Shown: piece after piece, positions 1 through 7,893 of the stretch | Layout of the letters: every line of letters starts with the position of its first letter | Position numbering within the stretch: position 1 is the stretch's first letter | Translations under genes and position numbers: made by a program | DNA from: Macrococcoides bohemicum | Lineage (GTDB): Bacteria > Bacillota > Bacilli > Staphylococcales > Staphylococcaceae | Length of the DNA stretch: 64,000 nt | Assembly: GCF_042658685.1 (NCBI RefSeq) | Contig: NZ_JBHSQY010000012.1 | Direction: 5' to 3' (one strand) | The notes under the pieces: generated by a model | Database searches by the model: none | The model's input: the letters and a program-made list of their open reading frames with translations, nothing else | Told to the model about the DNA's origin: nothing

Positions 1-243
1 TTGCCATTTATGCAATCACTTGGATTATTTGTAGCAGCTTTTGGTGCTTTATACTTAGCTGATGGTCAAAAATGGGCGTTAGATGCAGTAAAAGATTTAC
101 CAGTTCAACCTTGGGCTCCATTTGTATTAATTTTAGGTTTAGCGATTACAGCAGGCGCAATGATTGCGCGTTCACTAAAAGATGATTTAGGATATCATAT
201 TACTAAAGATGAGCTAATTGAGTACGAAAGAGGTGTTAAATAA
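1..243 (+). CDS. ctaD: Cytochrome c oxidase subunit I, C-terminal end (partial)
   Basis: The frame is open from the first base, so only about the last 80 residues are in the window and the true start lies upstream. The segment holds two hydrophobic helices (about residues 5-22 and 38-57 of the fragment) and a charged tail ending DELIEYERGVK, as expected for the end of the haem-copper oxidase catalytic subunit. None of the haem or copper ligands are in this piece. The identification rests mainly on context: subunit III begins within the stop codon (1-nt overlap, TAATG) and subunit IV follows. In the family, CtaD reduces oxygen to water and pumps protons in the cytoplasmic membrane. Confidence 0.85.
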   Translation: MPFMQSLGLFVAAFGALYLADGQKWALDAVKDLPVQPWAPFVLILGLAITAGAMIARSLKDDLGYHITKDELIEYERGVK

Positions 244-872
244 TGGCACATCACGAAGAGAAAATGACGGCTGAAAGATGGCCAAGTCATCCTGAAACAG
301 CTTCTTTAGAAGGTAAAAATAAGTTAGTAGGATTCTGGGTATTCCTTGGTGGAGAGACTGCATTATTCGCATCTTTATTCGCTACTTACTTAGCATTAAA
401 AGATCATGTCCCAAGTGAAGATCACCTTTTAGCAAAAGATTTATTCCATTTACCTTTAGCATTTGTTATGACGATGTTATTATTAACATCTTCATTAACA
501 AGTGTGTATGCGCTATATCATATGAAAAACTATGATTTCGGCAAAATGATTACATGGTTTATCGTTACTGTAATTTTAGGTTTAAGTTTCTTAGGTTTAG
601 AAATTTATGAGTTCGCTAAATATATCCATCAAGGTCATACTTTCAGATCAAGTGCATTTGCTTCAGCCTTCTACTTCTTAGTAGGAACTCACGCATTCCA
701 CGTAATTATTGGATTGACTTGGATTATACTTTTAATCATCCGTAATATGAAACGTGGTTTAAGTGTATACAACGCTGCGAAGTTTAATACAGCTGCTTTA
801 TACTGGCATTTCATTGATGTCGTGTGGGTATTTATCTTCACAGTAGTTTACTTGTTAGGGGTGTTAGGATAA
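243..872 (+). CDS. ctaE: Cytochrome c oxidase subunit III
   Basis: The 209-residue protein has five predicted membrane helices after a short charged N-terminus, the usual size for the five-helix CtaE/CyoC/QoxC form of subunit III. The conserved glutamate- and histidine-containing core is visible (LEIYEFAKYIHQGHTF near residues 119-134, then FLVGTHAFHVIIGL). Subunit III stabilises the catalytic subunit I and its proton uptake. It overlaps ctaD by one base and ctaF by one base, so the genes are probably translationally coupled. A quinol oxidase subunit (QoxC) is the main alternative. The ctaG gene downstream favours a cytochrome c oxidase. Confidence 0.9.
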   Translation: MAHHEEKMTAERWPSHPETASLEGKNKLVGFWVFLGGETALFASLFATYLALKDHVPSEDHLLAKDLFHLPLAFVMTMLLLTSSLTSVYALYHMKNYDFGKMITWFIVTVILGLSFLGLEIYEFAKYIHQGHTFRSSAFASAFYFLVGTHAFHVIIGLTWIILLIIRNMKRGLSVYNAAKFNTAALYWHFIDVVWVFIFTVVYLLGVLG

Positions 873-1225
873 TGTCAAATAAAACTAACAACAACTTAAA
901 GTTTAATCAGGAACGTAACAACTTCGAAAAAAGAACAAGAACTGAAGAAATGAGAATGCAGGTTACTACATTTGCTATAATGATTTTCTTGACATTAATT
1001 GCTTTTGCTATGGTTGCAGCTGGATTAAGTAAAGAATTTGTTATTCCTGCAGTATTATTAATGGCGTTAATTCAAGTCATACTTCAATTCTATTATTTCA
1101 TGCATATGAAACATCCAGGTCATGGGACAGCTAAATTAATGATGCTTTCTGGATTGTTTATTGCTGGGACTTTTGTAATAACGGCTATATATATCACGTG
1201 GTTAGGTGAGCCATTATTAAAATAA
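872..1225 (+). CDS. ctaF: Cytochrome c oxidase subunit IV
   Basis: A small 117-residue membrane protein with a polar N-terminal segment of about 35 residues and three hydrophobic helices, matching the COX4_pro/CtaF type of bacterial oxidase subunit IV. The motif FYYFMHMKHPGHG between helices 2 and 3 is typical. I place the start at the ATG that overlaps the ctaE stop (TAATG), preceded by an AGGGGTG ribosome-binding site. An in-frame start 48 bases upstream would add 16 residues encoded inside ctaE and is unlikely. The subunit assists assembly and stability of the oxidase. A terminator follows directly. Confidence 0.88.
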   Translation: MSNKTNNNLKFNQERNNFEKRTRTEEMRMQVTTFAIMIFLTLIAFAMVAAGLSKEFVIPAVLLMALIQVILQFYYFMHMKHPGHGTAKLMMLSGLFIAGTFVITAIYITWLGEPLLK

Positions 1226-1231
1226 TCAATA

Positions 1232-1260
1232 AAAACTGAGACGATTGTCTCAGTTTTTTT
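1232..1260 (+). terminator. Rho-independent terminator after ctaF
   Basis: An inverted repeat AACTGAGAC / GTCTCAGTT with a 4-base loop runs into seven T residues. It closes the ctaDEF transcript and separates it from ctaG. Confidence 0.85.
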
Positions 1261-1356
1261 ATTATCATGATTTCGTCAAGAATTTGATATATTTTATCCA
1301 CTCATCTGCCATAATTTGCGTTATAATGGTGACAGTATATTTTATGGAGTGATAAT

Positions 1357-2310
1357 ATGGGTAGTATTCGTTCTATCTCAATTTTTGGATTTTTAGCAAA
1401 CTGGAGTCCATTTTTCTTAGTTGCAATTATTTTTGCAACAATTGTCTTTTTCTTAATTACTGTGAAATGGTATAAAGATATCCCAGGAGGACGCCCTCTC
1501 AAGAGGTCAGAAGGTATCTTATTTGTCTTTTTAATGATATTACTTTATATCATGAAAGGTGCACCTATTGATTTACTTAGTCATATTATTTTTAGCTTTC
1601 ATATGTTACAGATGGCAATTATATTTTTATTAATGGTGCCGTTATTCTATTTTGCAATTCCAAATTACTTAATAGAATATGTAATCAATCTTCCATATGT
1701 TAAGCCCGTATTTCAATTTATGACACGACCAATTATTGCACTCGTCACTTTTAATGCATTCTTTTCATTGTACCATTTACCGATTGTTTTAGATTTCTTA
1801 AAACAGAATGCAACACCGCATTCACTATATACGATTTTATTAACAATCACCGCTTTTACAATGTGGTATCCGATTTTTAATCAAAATGCTGAAACAAAGA
1901 AACAGTTGTCTGGATTAATGAAATTAGGATATATTTTTGCAATCGGTGTATTGCTAACACCATCATGTGGATTGATTATCTTTGCTCAGCATCCAATGTA
2001 TAGGACATATACAGATCCTAAAGCATGGATGAGCGCAATGAGTTTATGTGTGCCGACAGGAACATTAAATGATGTTTTACAAAACTCAGGTATTAGTGGC
2101 CCACAATATTTTACTAATATGACACCTAAAGATGATCAGCAAACAGGTGGTGTTATCATGAAAGTATTACAAGAAATATTTTTTGGTTTTATGTTCTATT
2201 ATATTTTCGTCAACTGGTCTCGTTCTGAACGATTAGATCCTGACGAAATTACTCGTCTGAGTTTAGAAGAAAAAAGAAAGCAAGATGCATATTTCAGAGA
2301 ATTTGAATAG
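1357..2310 (+). CDS. ctaG: Cytochrome c oxidase assembly factor CtaG
   Basis: The 317-residue polytopic membrane protein has about seven hydrophobic helices and a charged C-terminal tail, matching the caa3_CtaG family found in Bacillus and relatives. Conserved-looking features include FHMLQMAIIFLLMVPL and the polar segment around FAQHPMYRTYTDP. In Bacillus subtilis CtaG is needed to form active caa3 oxidase, probably by helping copper insertion. It is unrelated to the Cox11 proteins also called CtaG. The ATG has a GGAG site 8 bases upstream. It follows ctaDEF after a terminator, so it may have its own promoter, and it is 9 bases from the DUF420 gene. Confidence 0.88.
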   Translation: MGSIRSISIFGFLANWSPFFLVAIIFATIVFFLITVKWYKDIPGGRPLKRSEGILFVFLMILLYIMKGAPIDLLSHIIFSFHMLQMAIIFLLMVPLFYFAIPNYLIEYVINLPYVKPVFQFMTRPIIALVTFNAFFSLYHLPIVLDFLKQNATPHSLYTILLTITAFTMWYPIFNQNAETKKQLSGLMKLGYIFAIGVLLTPSCGLIIFAQHPMYRTYTDPKAWMSAMSLCVPTGTLNDVLQNSGISGPQYFTNMTPKDDQQTGGVIMKVLQEIFFGFMFYYIFVNWSRSERLDPDEITRLSLEEKRKQDAYFREFE

Positions 2311-2319
2311 GGGGACAAT

Positions 2320-2781
2320 ATGAGTTTACCAATCTTACCAACAATCAGTACTACATTTATTGTCATCAGTGCTATACTTGTCGCTATCGGCTGGTATTTG
2401 GTGGCTAAAGGACGAATTGAAGCACATAAAAAAGTGATGCTCGCAGCTGGTGTTGCAGCGACAATCTTCTTTATTATCTATGCTTCAAGAACAATTTTTA
2501 TCGGCAATACATCATTTGGTGGCCCGGATAATATTAAAATTTATTATACTGTATTTTTAATTTTTCACATTACTTTAGCAACAATCGGTGCTGTAATGGG
2601 GATATTAAATATTTATACAGGTTTGAAAGATAAACTTAATATTCATAGAAAATTTGGACCGATTACATCAATCATTTGGTTTTTCACAGCTATTACTGGT
2701 GTAGCGGTATATCTTTTACTTTATGTTTTTTACCGTGGTGGTGAAACAACTTCAGTAATTAAAGCAATATTAGGATTTTAA
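2320..2781 (+). CDS. ctaM: DUF420 membrane protein, CtaM-like
   Basis: The 153-residue protein has four hydrophobic helices and paired histidines in helix regions (EAHKKVM near residue 34, FHITLA near residue 89, and NIHRKFGPIT near residue 108), the pattern of DUF420 (YozB in Bacillus). The Staphylococcus aureus homologue CtaM is required for haem A-dependent terminal oxidase activity, so a role in oxidase maturation is likely. It starts 9 bases after ctaG behind a GGGGGAC ribosome-binding site, which indicates cotranscription. The name is transferred from family and context only. Confidence 0.8.
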   Translation: MSLPILPTISTTFIVISAILVAIGWYLVAKGRIEAHKKVMLAAGVAATIFFIIYASRTIFIGNTSFGGPDNIKIYYTVFLIFHITLATIGAVMGILNIYTGLKDKLNIHRKFGPITSIIWFFTAITGVAVYLLLYVFYRGGETTSVIKAILGF

Positions 2782-2828
2782 AAAGAGGCTGGGAAAGAAG
2801 TGTTCCGCCGTTTAAGCTGTTAAACTGA

Positions 2829-2862
2829 AGAGGGTTAAGACTTATGTCTCACCCTCTTTTTT
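2829..2862 (+). terminator. Terminator after ctaM-like gene
   Basis: A stem GAGGGTTAAGAC / GTCTCACCCTC with a small loop (TTAT) is followed by six T residues. The preceding 45 bases begin AAGAGGCTGGG, which could pair in part with the same 3' arm, so an alternative fold is possible. The ytvI-like gene converges from the other side. Confidence 0.75.
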
Positions 2863-2874
2863 ATATTAATTAAG

Positions 2875-3924
2875 TTAAATTTTTATATTCGTTTTTATAG
2901 CACCTGATTCAATAATCGTTAAAATAATAATTAACAGAATTGGACCGATAAAGAACCCTACAAAACCCATTAATTTTAATCCGATATACATTGCAATTAA
3001 TGTAGGTAAAGGACTAAGTCCAACACCGTTACCCATAATTTTAGGTTCTAATACTTTACGCTGCACGAGTAAAAATGTTGAAAGTACGATTAATTTTAAT
3101 GCTAATCCAATATCTCCTGTCACATATGCGTAAATTGCCCATGGTATCGTTATGCCGGTAGCTCCAATAATAGGCAATAGATCGACAAGACAAATAATAA
3201 ATGACAATACAAGTGCATTTTTAGGCGTAATAAATAATAATCCGATAAATGTAAAAAACCAAGTAATTCCTGAAAGAATAACAGCAGCACGCATCATCCC
3301 AAAGATGGAGGACGTAACGCGGTTCCAGACAAAACTAGTCTTGTTGTAGGTTTTATCATACATATGGTTTCTTATAAAGTGGTGCATCTTAGGAATTTCT
3401 AACATAAATAAAAATAAAGCTACGAGAAATACTAAACCTGAAATAAATGTCTCTGGTAGACTCGCTACAAGTGCAGTTATGCGCTCTACATTAAAATAAT
3501 TTAAAATTGAATCTCGCATTGAAAATAAGAATTTCTGGATCTCGTCAAATAAGGAAGATGCGATACTATCCGGAATGTTCTTAGAAATTTTTATTTCTAC
3601 ATTGTCCCATACTGCCATCAAATTGTTCATCTTATTCGGTAAATCTTTAGAGAACTGAATGACATGTTCAATTAATTTTGTAAGAAAGAAATAAGTAAAT
3701 AATAGTATTGAAACAAGTATCGTAGAGTATATGATTGTAACACTCCATCTTCTGCTTCCGACTTTCTTCTCAAGTATTTTAACAAAAGGTTCTATCATCA
3801 AAGCAATTACTAAAGCTAAGATGAGAGGAATTGAAATTGGGATAATAAAATATAAAAAAAGTATTGCAATAGCGATTAAAGAAATAATGAGTAAAGTGCG
3901 TTTATTCAGCCATTTTTTTACCAT
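2875..3924 (-). CDS. AI-2E family transporter-like membrane protein (YtvI type)
   Basis: The 349-residue protein has paired N-terminal helices (about residues 10-45), a helix near 62-82, a soluble segment (about 85-150), and a block of helices to the C-terminus containing DLLPIIGATG and GNGVGLSPLPTL. This is the topology and motif set of the AI-2E (UPF0118) family, closest to Bacillus YtvI. Members have been linked to autoinducer-2 export or sodium/proton exchange, but the substrate cannot be read from sequence. It stands alone on the minus strand, downstream of the yugN terminator. Confidence 0.8.
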   Translation of the reverse strand: MVKKWLNKRTLLIISLIAIAILFLYFIIPISIPLILALVIALMIEPFVKILEKKVGSRRWSVTIIYSTILVSILLFTYFFLTKLIEHVIQFSKDLPNKMNNLMAVWDNVEIKISKNIPDSIASSLFDEIQKFLFSMRDSILNYFNVERITALVASLPETFISGLVFLVALFLFMLEIPKMHHFIRNHMYDKTYNKTSFVWNRVTSSIFGMMRAAVILSGITWFFTFIGLLFITPKNALVLSFIICLVDLLPIIGATGITIPWAIYAYVTGDIGLALKLIVLSTFLLVQRKVLEPKIMGNGVGLSPLPTLIAMYIGLKLMGFVGFFIGPILLIIILTIIESGAIKTNIKI

Positions 3925-3948
3925 GACATCACCTCTTCTTTGGTAATA

Positions 3949-3984
3949 AAAAGAGCGTGAGACAAATGAATTTGTTCACGCTTA
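3949..3984 (-). terminator. Terminator of yugN (minus strand)
   Basis: On the minus strand AAGCGTGAACAAAT pairs with ATTTGTCTCACGCT around a short loop and runs into CTTTTTATT. It lies between the yugN stop and the start of the YtvI-like gene, so it separates the two transcripts. Confidence 0.7.
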
Positions 3985-3995
3985 GTTAACTAGAA

Positions 3996-4355
3996 TTATG
4001 CTTGAATTGCTTTAATATCATTATAGATGCTAGTAATCGTACGTTTACAATGTTCAACTAATGCATCACTAAAATATTCATCTTCTCCGTATTCAACACC
4101 AGTTGGATAATAGTGTTTACCTAAATATGGATCCATCATTTGCAAAGTAGCATTTCTAGCGCCAACATCACCATCAATAGCGTAACCAGGAATACGTAAA
4201 TAATAAATACCTTCTGATAATTCATATTTTAAATCATAAGTAGCACGTTCAAAATCCCAATGGCCCCCTAATACTAAACCATGTTTATTCATTACATGCT
4301 GGATTAAAGATTGTTCAGCTACGATTGTTTCAATCCCTGAATTTGTGAATACCAT
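3996..4355 (-). CDS. YugN family protein
   Basis: A soluble 119-residue protein matching the YugN-like family of Bacillota, whose function is unknown. It has no signal peptide or membrane helix. Recognisable stretches are VLGGHWDFERATYDLKYEL (residues 28-46) and YYLRIPGYAIDGD (about 51-63). The ATG follows a GGAGGAACTT ribosome-binding site on the minus strand. It is transcribed divergently from the CAP-protein gene, with about 130 bases between them. Confidence 0.75.
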   Translation of the reverse strand: MVFTNSGIETIVAEQSLIQHVMNKHGLVLGGHWDFERATYDLKYELSEGIYYLRIPGYAIDGDVGARNATLQMMDPYLGKHYYPTGVEYGEDEYFSDALVEHCKRTITSIYNDIKAIQA

Positions 4356-4442
4356 TCTAAGTTCCTCCCTAAATCATTCTATCTTCAATTTTAAGATAAA
4401 ATTGCTATTGATGCAATCGAATATTCATTTCATTTCAAATAA

Positions 4443-4451
4443 TGTTAGAAT
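4443..4451 (+). promoter_or_regulatory. Possible extended -10 promoter of ylbC-like gene
   Basis: TGTTAGAAT is a TGn-extended -10 element 33 bases upstream of the chosen start. No good -35 element is seen at the normal spacing, so this is tentative. Confidence 0.35.
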
Positions 4452-4483
4452 AGTGTTAAGAAATAGAAAAAGAAGGTGTGTTT

Positions 4484-5563
4484 TTGAAAAGTATTTTAAT
4501 TAAACTTCTGCTAATCTTTTTAATGGGTGTATTTTTATTTTATTTATTTTATTCACCTTCATTAAAATTTGATGTATTAGAAAATCCTGCAAAAGAGAAG
4601 ATTTCAAATGAAGATATTAAACCTTCATCTAAGAATACAGTGAAAAGACCAAAACTTAGTAAAGGTCTTGGAGTTTACATCGGTAAAAATATAGATCAGT
4701 TTACAGATAAATATGGTTATCCAAAGCGTATTTATGATTCAAATTTTAATTACAAGAATTTTGTCTATGAGTTTAAAAATCAATATTACATACTTGGTGT
4801 CAGTAATAAAAAAATTGTAATGGCTTATGCAACTGGTAAACATGCAAAAAGTTATCCATTTAAAATTGGACAAAGTGCAGATAATATCTTTAATGGGAAT
4901 GCGATTGTAAGTGAGCCGATAATAAAAACAAACCAGGCTGAATATCAGTTTCAGTTAACCGAAGTAGATATTAAAACACAGACTTTAATACAATATGATG
5001 ATATTTTTGTACAAGTTTATATTGATAGAATTTCTAATAAAGTTATGGCGATGCGTTATATAGCGCCAGATACACTTGTTCAAATGCAACCTTATGCGAT
5101 GAGTAGTAAAGGTAAAACGATAGAGAAGACAGCTAATAAAGAAATTCACACTAAAGATGAAGTTGCAATAAACAGTAATAAAGTACTGACAATGTTTGAA
5201 ATCACAAATTATATGCGTAGTATTAATGGAAGACAGCCACTTGAAACTAACGAATTAATCAATCATGTAGCGCAATTTCAGGTCGCTTCCTTAAACAGGG
5301 AAAAACAAAAGAAGGTAAAGCAGGTAGAGGATGAAATCGGTAGTGAATTAAATAAGCTGGATATTAAATATTTACATTTATCTCAAAATATCGCTTTTAA
5401 TTTTGATGATGTTCCAAGTTTAATCAATAGCTGGTTAAACTCTGATGAACATAGAGAAAATATGCTATACAGAAATATTAATGAAATGGGTGGAGGCATT
5501 TCTGATTCGTATTATTCATTAATTTTTATTAACAATGAAAAGAGAGTTACACATATAGATTAG
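4484..5563 (+). CDS. YlbC-like membrane-anchored CAP-domain protein
   Basis: About 359 residues with an N-terminal membrane helix (roughly residues 3-23) serving as signal anchor, a beta-rich CAP-associated region (about 60-210), and a C-terminal CAP/SCP-like domain (about 240-355) with LSQNIAFNF and SWLNSDEHRENML. Synteny with ylbC upstream of ylbF supports the family. I prefer the TTG at 4484, since AGAAGG lies 7 bases upstream; the GTG at 4478 almost touches that site. The CAP domain lacks the usual HS motif in its first helix, so enzymatic activity is doubtful. The protein probably faces the cell exterior and its function is unknown. Confidence 0.75.
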   Translation: MKSILIKLLLIFLMGVFLFYLFYSPSLKFDVLENPAKEKISNEDIKPSSKNTVKRPKLSKGLGVYIGKNIDQFTDKYGYPKRIYDSNFNYKNFVYEFKNQYYILGVSNKKIVMAYATGKHAKSYPFKIGQSADNIFNGNAIVSEPIIKTNQAEYQFQLTEVDIKTQTLIQYDDIFVQVYIDRISNKVMAMRYIAPDTLVQMQPYAMSSKGKTIEKTANKEIHTKDEVAINSNKVLTMFEITNYMRSINGRQPLETNELINHVAQFQVASLNREKQKKVKQVEDEIGSELNKLDIKYLHLSQNIAFNFDDVPSLINSWLNSDEHRENMLYRNINEMGGGISDSYYSLIFINNEKRVTHID

Positions 5564-5574
5564 GAAGTGGAATT

Positions 5575-5997
5575 ATGATTTATGATAGAGATGTTTTGGA
5601 AGTTATGGATTATGCAGATGAATTAAATGATATGATTCTTCAAAGTGAGTCATATCAAGCGTATAAAAAAGCTTATGTAGACTTAAGTATAAATGAAGAC
5701 GTACAGCTGTTAAAAAAAGAACTCATCCGTTTAAAAGAAAGATATGATGAAGTTAACCGATTTGGTCGATATCATCCAGATTATCAGAGTGTAATGCTTG
5801 AAACGAGAAGGAAGAAAAAAGAATATGATATGCATCCTGAAGTGGCTCAGGTGAAACGACTTGAAACACAATTACAAACTTTACTGGATGAAGTGCTCGT
5901 CATTATTGCTTCGTCTGTTTCAGCAGAAGTAAAGGTAGAAAAAGGTAATCCATTTTTTGAATCCCATACATGCAGCAGTGGATGCGGTTGTAGTTAG
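5575..5997 (+). CDS. ylbF: YlbF family regulator (Y-complex subunit)
   Basis: A 140-residue helical protein of the YlbF/YmcA (com_ylbF) family. In Bacillus subtilis YlbF, YmcA and YaaT form a complex that binds iron-sulphur clusters and guides RNase Y in processing of operon transcripts, with effects on competence, sporulation and biofilm. Here the C-terminus ends with a cysteine cluster (CSSGCGCS), consistent with cluster binding. It starts 11 bases after the CAP gene and its last codons overlap the strong ribosome-binding site of the next gene, suggesting an operon of three genes. Confidence 0.85.
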   Translation: MIYDRDVLEVMDYADELNDMILQSESYQAYKKAYVDLSINEDVQLLKKELIRLKERYDEVNRFGRYHPDYQSVMLETRRKKKEYDMHPEVAQVKRLETQLQTLLDEVLVIIASSVSAEVKVEKGNPFFESHTCSSGCGCS

Positions 5998-6006
5998 GAG
6001 GTTTTT

Positions 6007-6591
6007 ATGGAGGTAAATGAGAAGAAACTTATTTCTAAATGGGAAAAGAAAATTAAATTTCTGAACCGCGCGGATGAAAATTTATTTAAAGCCAAAAAAA
6101 GTGATTTAATTTTTGTCCCGATATTTGAAAAATTTCTTGGTAACTATGTAACTATAAAATATCATCAAAAAGTATTATGTATTGGATGCCATACCGGTAA
6201 ATGGGTGAATAGTATTGACCAGCAGACAAATATAAAAGGTTATATTCTGGATCAGTCTATACGAAATTTGCAAACTTCAATGCATATATATCCTCATTTT
6301 AATTATGAAATAGCTTCCAGTAACGCATTACCTTATAAAGATAAGAAGTTTCATTATATATTAATTAATAAACCTTTTGATACTTTTCTTGAAAAAGAAG
6401 AACTTATTAAAGAATTTCAAAGAATAATGAAGAAAAAAGGAAAAATTATTTTTTACTATAAAATTAATCTCTTTTTTAACAGAAGACAACAGCTGGAAAA
6501 AATGTTTGAAGCTGTGGATTTACAAATTGAAAATGTAACGCATTACCGAGGTATTGAAATATATGAAATAAAAAATAAAGGAATGGCTTAA
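6007..6591 (+). CDS. Class I SAM-dependent methyltransferase-like protein
   Basis: A 194-residue protein with the outline of a small Rossmann methyltransferase: motif I region KVLCIGCHTGKW (about residues 57-68), a loop SNALPYKDKKFHYILIN (about 107-123) resembling post-motif II and motif IV, and EFQRIMKKKGKIIFYY (about 136-151) like the strand after motif IV. Motif I is degenerate: the usual acidic residue is C and the glycine pattern is GCHTG. It may therefore bind SAM weakly or have lost activity. The ATG has an ideal AGGAGG site overlapping the ylbF stop. It sits between ylbF and ylbG, and I do not recall a family name for it. Confidence 0.6.
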   Translation: MEVNEKKLISKWEKKIKFLNRADENLFKAKKSDLIFVPIFEKFLGNYVTIKYHQKVLCIGCHTGKWVNSIDQQTNIKGYILDQSIRNLQTSMHIYPHFNYEIASSNALPYKDKKFHYILINKPFDTFLEKEELIKEFQRIMKKKGKIIFYYKINLFFNRRQQLEKMFEAVDLQIENVTHYRGIEIYEIKNKGMA

Positions 6592-6607
6592 TCTAGCCGT
6601 TCCTTTA
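6578..6607. terminator. Bidirectional terminator between methyltransferase-like gene and glycerophosphodiesterase gene
   Basis: AAAGGAATGGCT pairs with AGCCGTTCCTTT around TAATCT. Read on the minus strand it is followed by TTTATTTTTTATTTC, a good U-tract for the minus-strand gene. On the plus strand the tract is weak. The stem overlaps the last codons of the plus-strand gene. Confidence 0.7.
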
Positions 6608-6622
6608 TCTAATGAATTAAAC

Positions 6623-7543
6623 TTATTTTTTGTATTTTTCATTGATTAAATGCATTGCAATATCAGGTCGATCTGTAACGATTGTGTGTACACCTTTTTT
6701 TAGTAAGGCATCCATTTCATCGATACTGTTGATGACCCAATATCCTACTGCGATATTTAAACTTTGAAGAAACTGAATGAATTTCTCATTATTTAATGGA
6801 ATACCACGATAATGTGTTGGTATTTGGAATGTATCCACATTAGGTTGATACATATGTTTCATTCCTGAATTAAAAGCATAATAAGCACGAGCAACTTCGT
6901 TTTGACCAGCACCAACTGCAACACGATCATGTGCAAATGCATTAAAACGTAATGTTTGTTCATCCTCAAAGCTCGTTACACAAACGCGTTCAAAGGCCTG
7001 TTTAGAATGAATTAAGCGGTACAATAGCACAGGTGCTAGTTTACCAGGCGTTGATTGTTTGCTATCTTTAATATCAATGTTGATTAGCAAATCAGGAAAA
7101 GCATCTAATAACTCGTTTAAAGTAACTACTTTAGCATCTTCATGGCCACGATATGGATATTCGCCATTAATATCTTTAAAACGATAACCAAAGTCAAGTT
7201 GCTTCAATTCTTCTAAAGTATGATCACATACTTTACCAGAACCATTAGAAACGCGATCAACTAATGCATCATGTAGTACTACAATCTCATTATCTTTAGT
7301 TAATCTAATATCAATCTCAAAACCATCAATGCCCAATTTATGAGATTTATTAAATGCTGCCATTGTGTGTTCAGGAGCAAGTTTTAACCCTCCACGATGT
7401 GCAAATATGTATGGTGAACGTTTGCTGAAGAATGGCTTAATATTGCGGGCACTTTGCTTACTCGTCATTTTAGTAGCTGCAACAGCTGCTGAATATGTAA
7501 GACCAGTTATTGTGATTGTTTTTAATAAAGTATTTTTTTTCAA
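6623..7543 (-). CDS. Glycerophosphodiester phosphodiesterase, membrane-anchored or secreted
   Basis: About 306 residues. A charged N-terminus and one hydrophobic segment (about residues 6-22) form a signal peptide or anchor. The GDPD domain follows, with the catalytic set FAHRGG, PEHT, FEIDIRLTKD and VVLHD, and ends at VTDRPD. Family members hydrolyse glycerophosphodiesters to glycerol-3-phosphate and an alcohol, here probably outside the membrane. I place the start at TTG 7543, 7 bases after GGAGGG. The longer frame starting at 7558 would contain that ribosome-binding site within the coding sequence. It is a single-gene unit on the minus strand. Confidence 0.85.
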   Translation of the reverse strand: MKKNTLLKTITITGLTYSAAVAATKMTSKQSARNIKPFFSKRSPYIFAHRGGLKLAPEHTMAAFNKSHKLGIDGFEIDIRLTKDNEIVVLHDALVDRVSNGSGKVCDHTLEELKQLDFGYRFKDINGEYPYRGHEDAKVVTLNELLDAFPDLLINIDIKDSKQSTPGKLAPVLLYRLIHSKQAFERVCVTSFEDEQTLRFNAFAHDRVAVGAGQNEVARAYYAFNSGMKHMYQPNVDTFQIPTHYRGIPLNNEKFIQFLQSLNIAVGYWVINSIDEMDALLKKGVHTIVTDRPDIAMHLINEKYKK

Positions 7544-7632
7544 AATATAACCCTCCAACTGAATTTTGTTATTTTAATTTTAACAGAACAAATGATACTA
7601 TAAAAGAAAGCTAAATGAGAGGAAAGAAACAT

Positions 7633-7893
7633 ATGACATTAGTTCAAAGAGAACAACTTATTATTTATTTAAAAAGTCATAAGCATGAACGTCAAATCCG
7701 AAAATATGGACATATTGTACATAGCAATCGTAAAGAAAAATGGGTGGCAATGTATATCAATGAAGATAAGTTAGCTCATACACTTTCACAACTAGAAAAA
7801 TTAAAGTTTGTGACAAATGTTCTCATTTCACCATATAAACAATTAAAGACAGACTACAGTTCAGGTGATAATAAACTTAATGCATCGGTTTAA
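7633..7893 (+). CDS. ylbG: YlbG family protein (DUF2129)
   Basis: An 86-residue soluble protein of the YlbG/UPF0298 family, about the usual length of 85-95 residues. The ATG at 7633 is preceded by GAGAGGAAAG with about 10 bases of spacing. The upstream in-frame ATG at 7615 overlaps that site and is not used in relatives as I recall them. The function is unknown, but the gene is a constant member of the ylb region. Its last 17 bases overlap the end of the convergent gene. Confidence 0.8.
   Translation: MTLVQREQLIIYLKSHKHERQIRKYGHIVHSNRKEKWVAMYINEDKLAHTLSQLEKLKFVTNVLISPYKQLKTDYSSGDNKLNASV

Noticed and set aside
824..871. Upstream start for ctaF adding 16 residues
   Set aside because: The extra part lies inside ctaE in another frame; the ATG at 872 has the coupling overlap and the ribosome-binding site.
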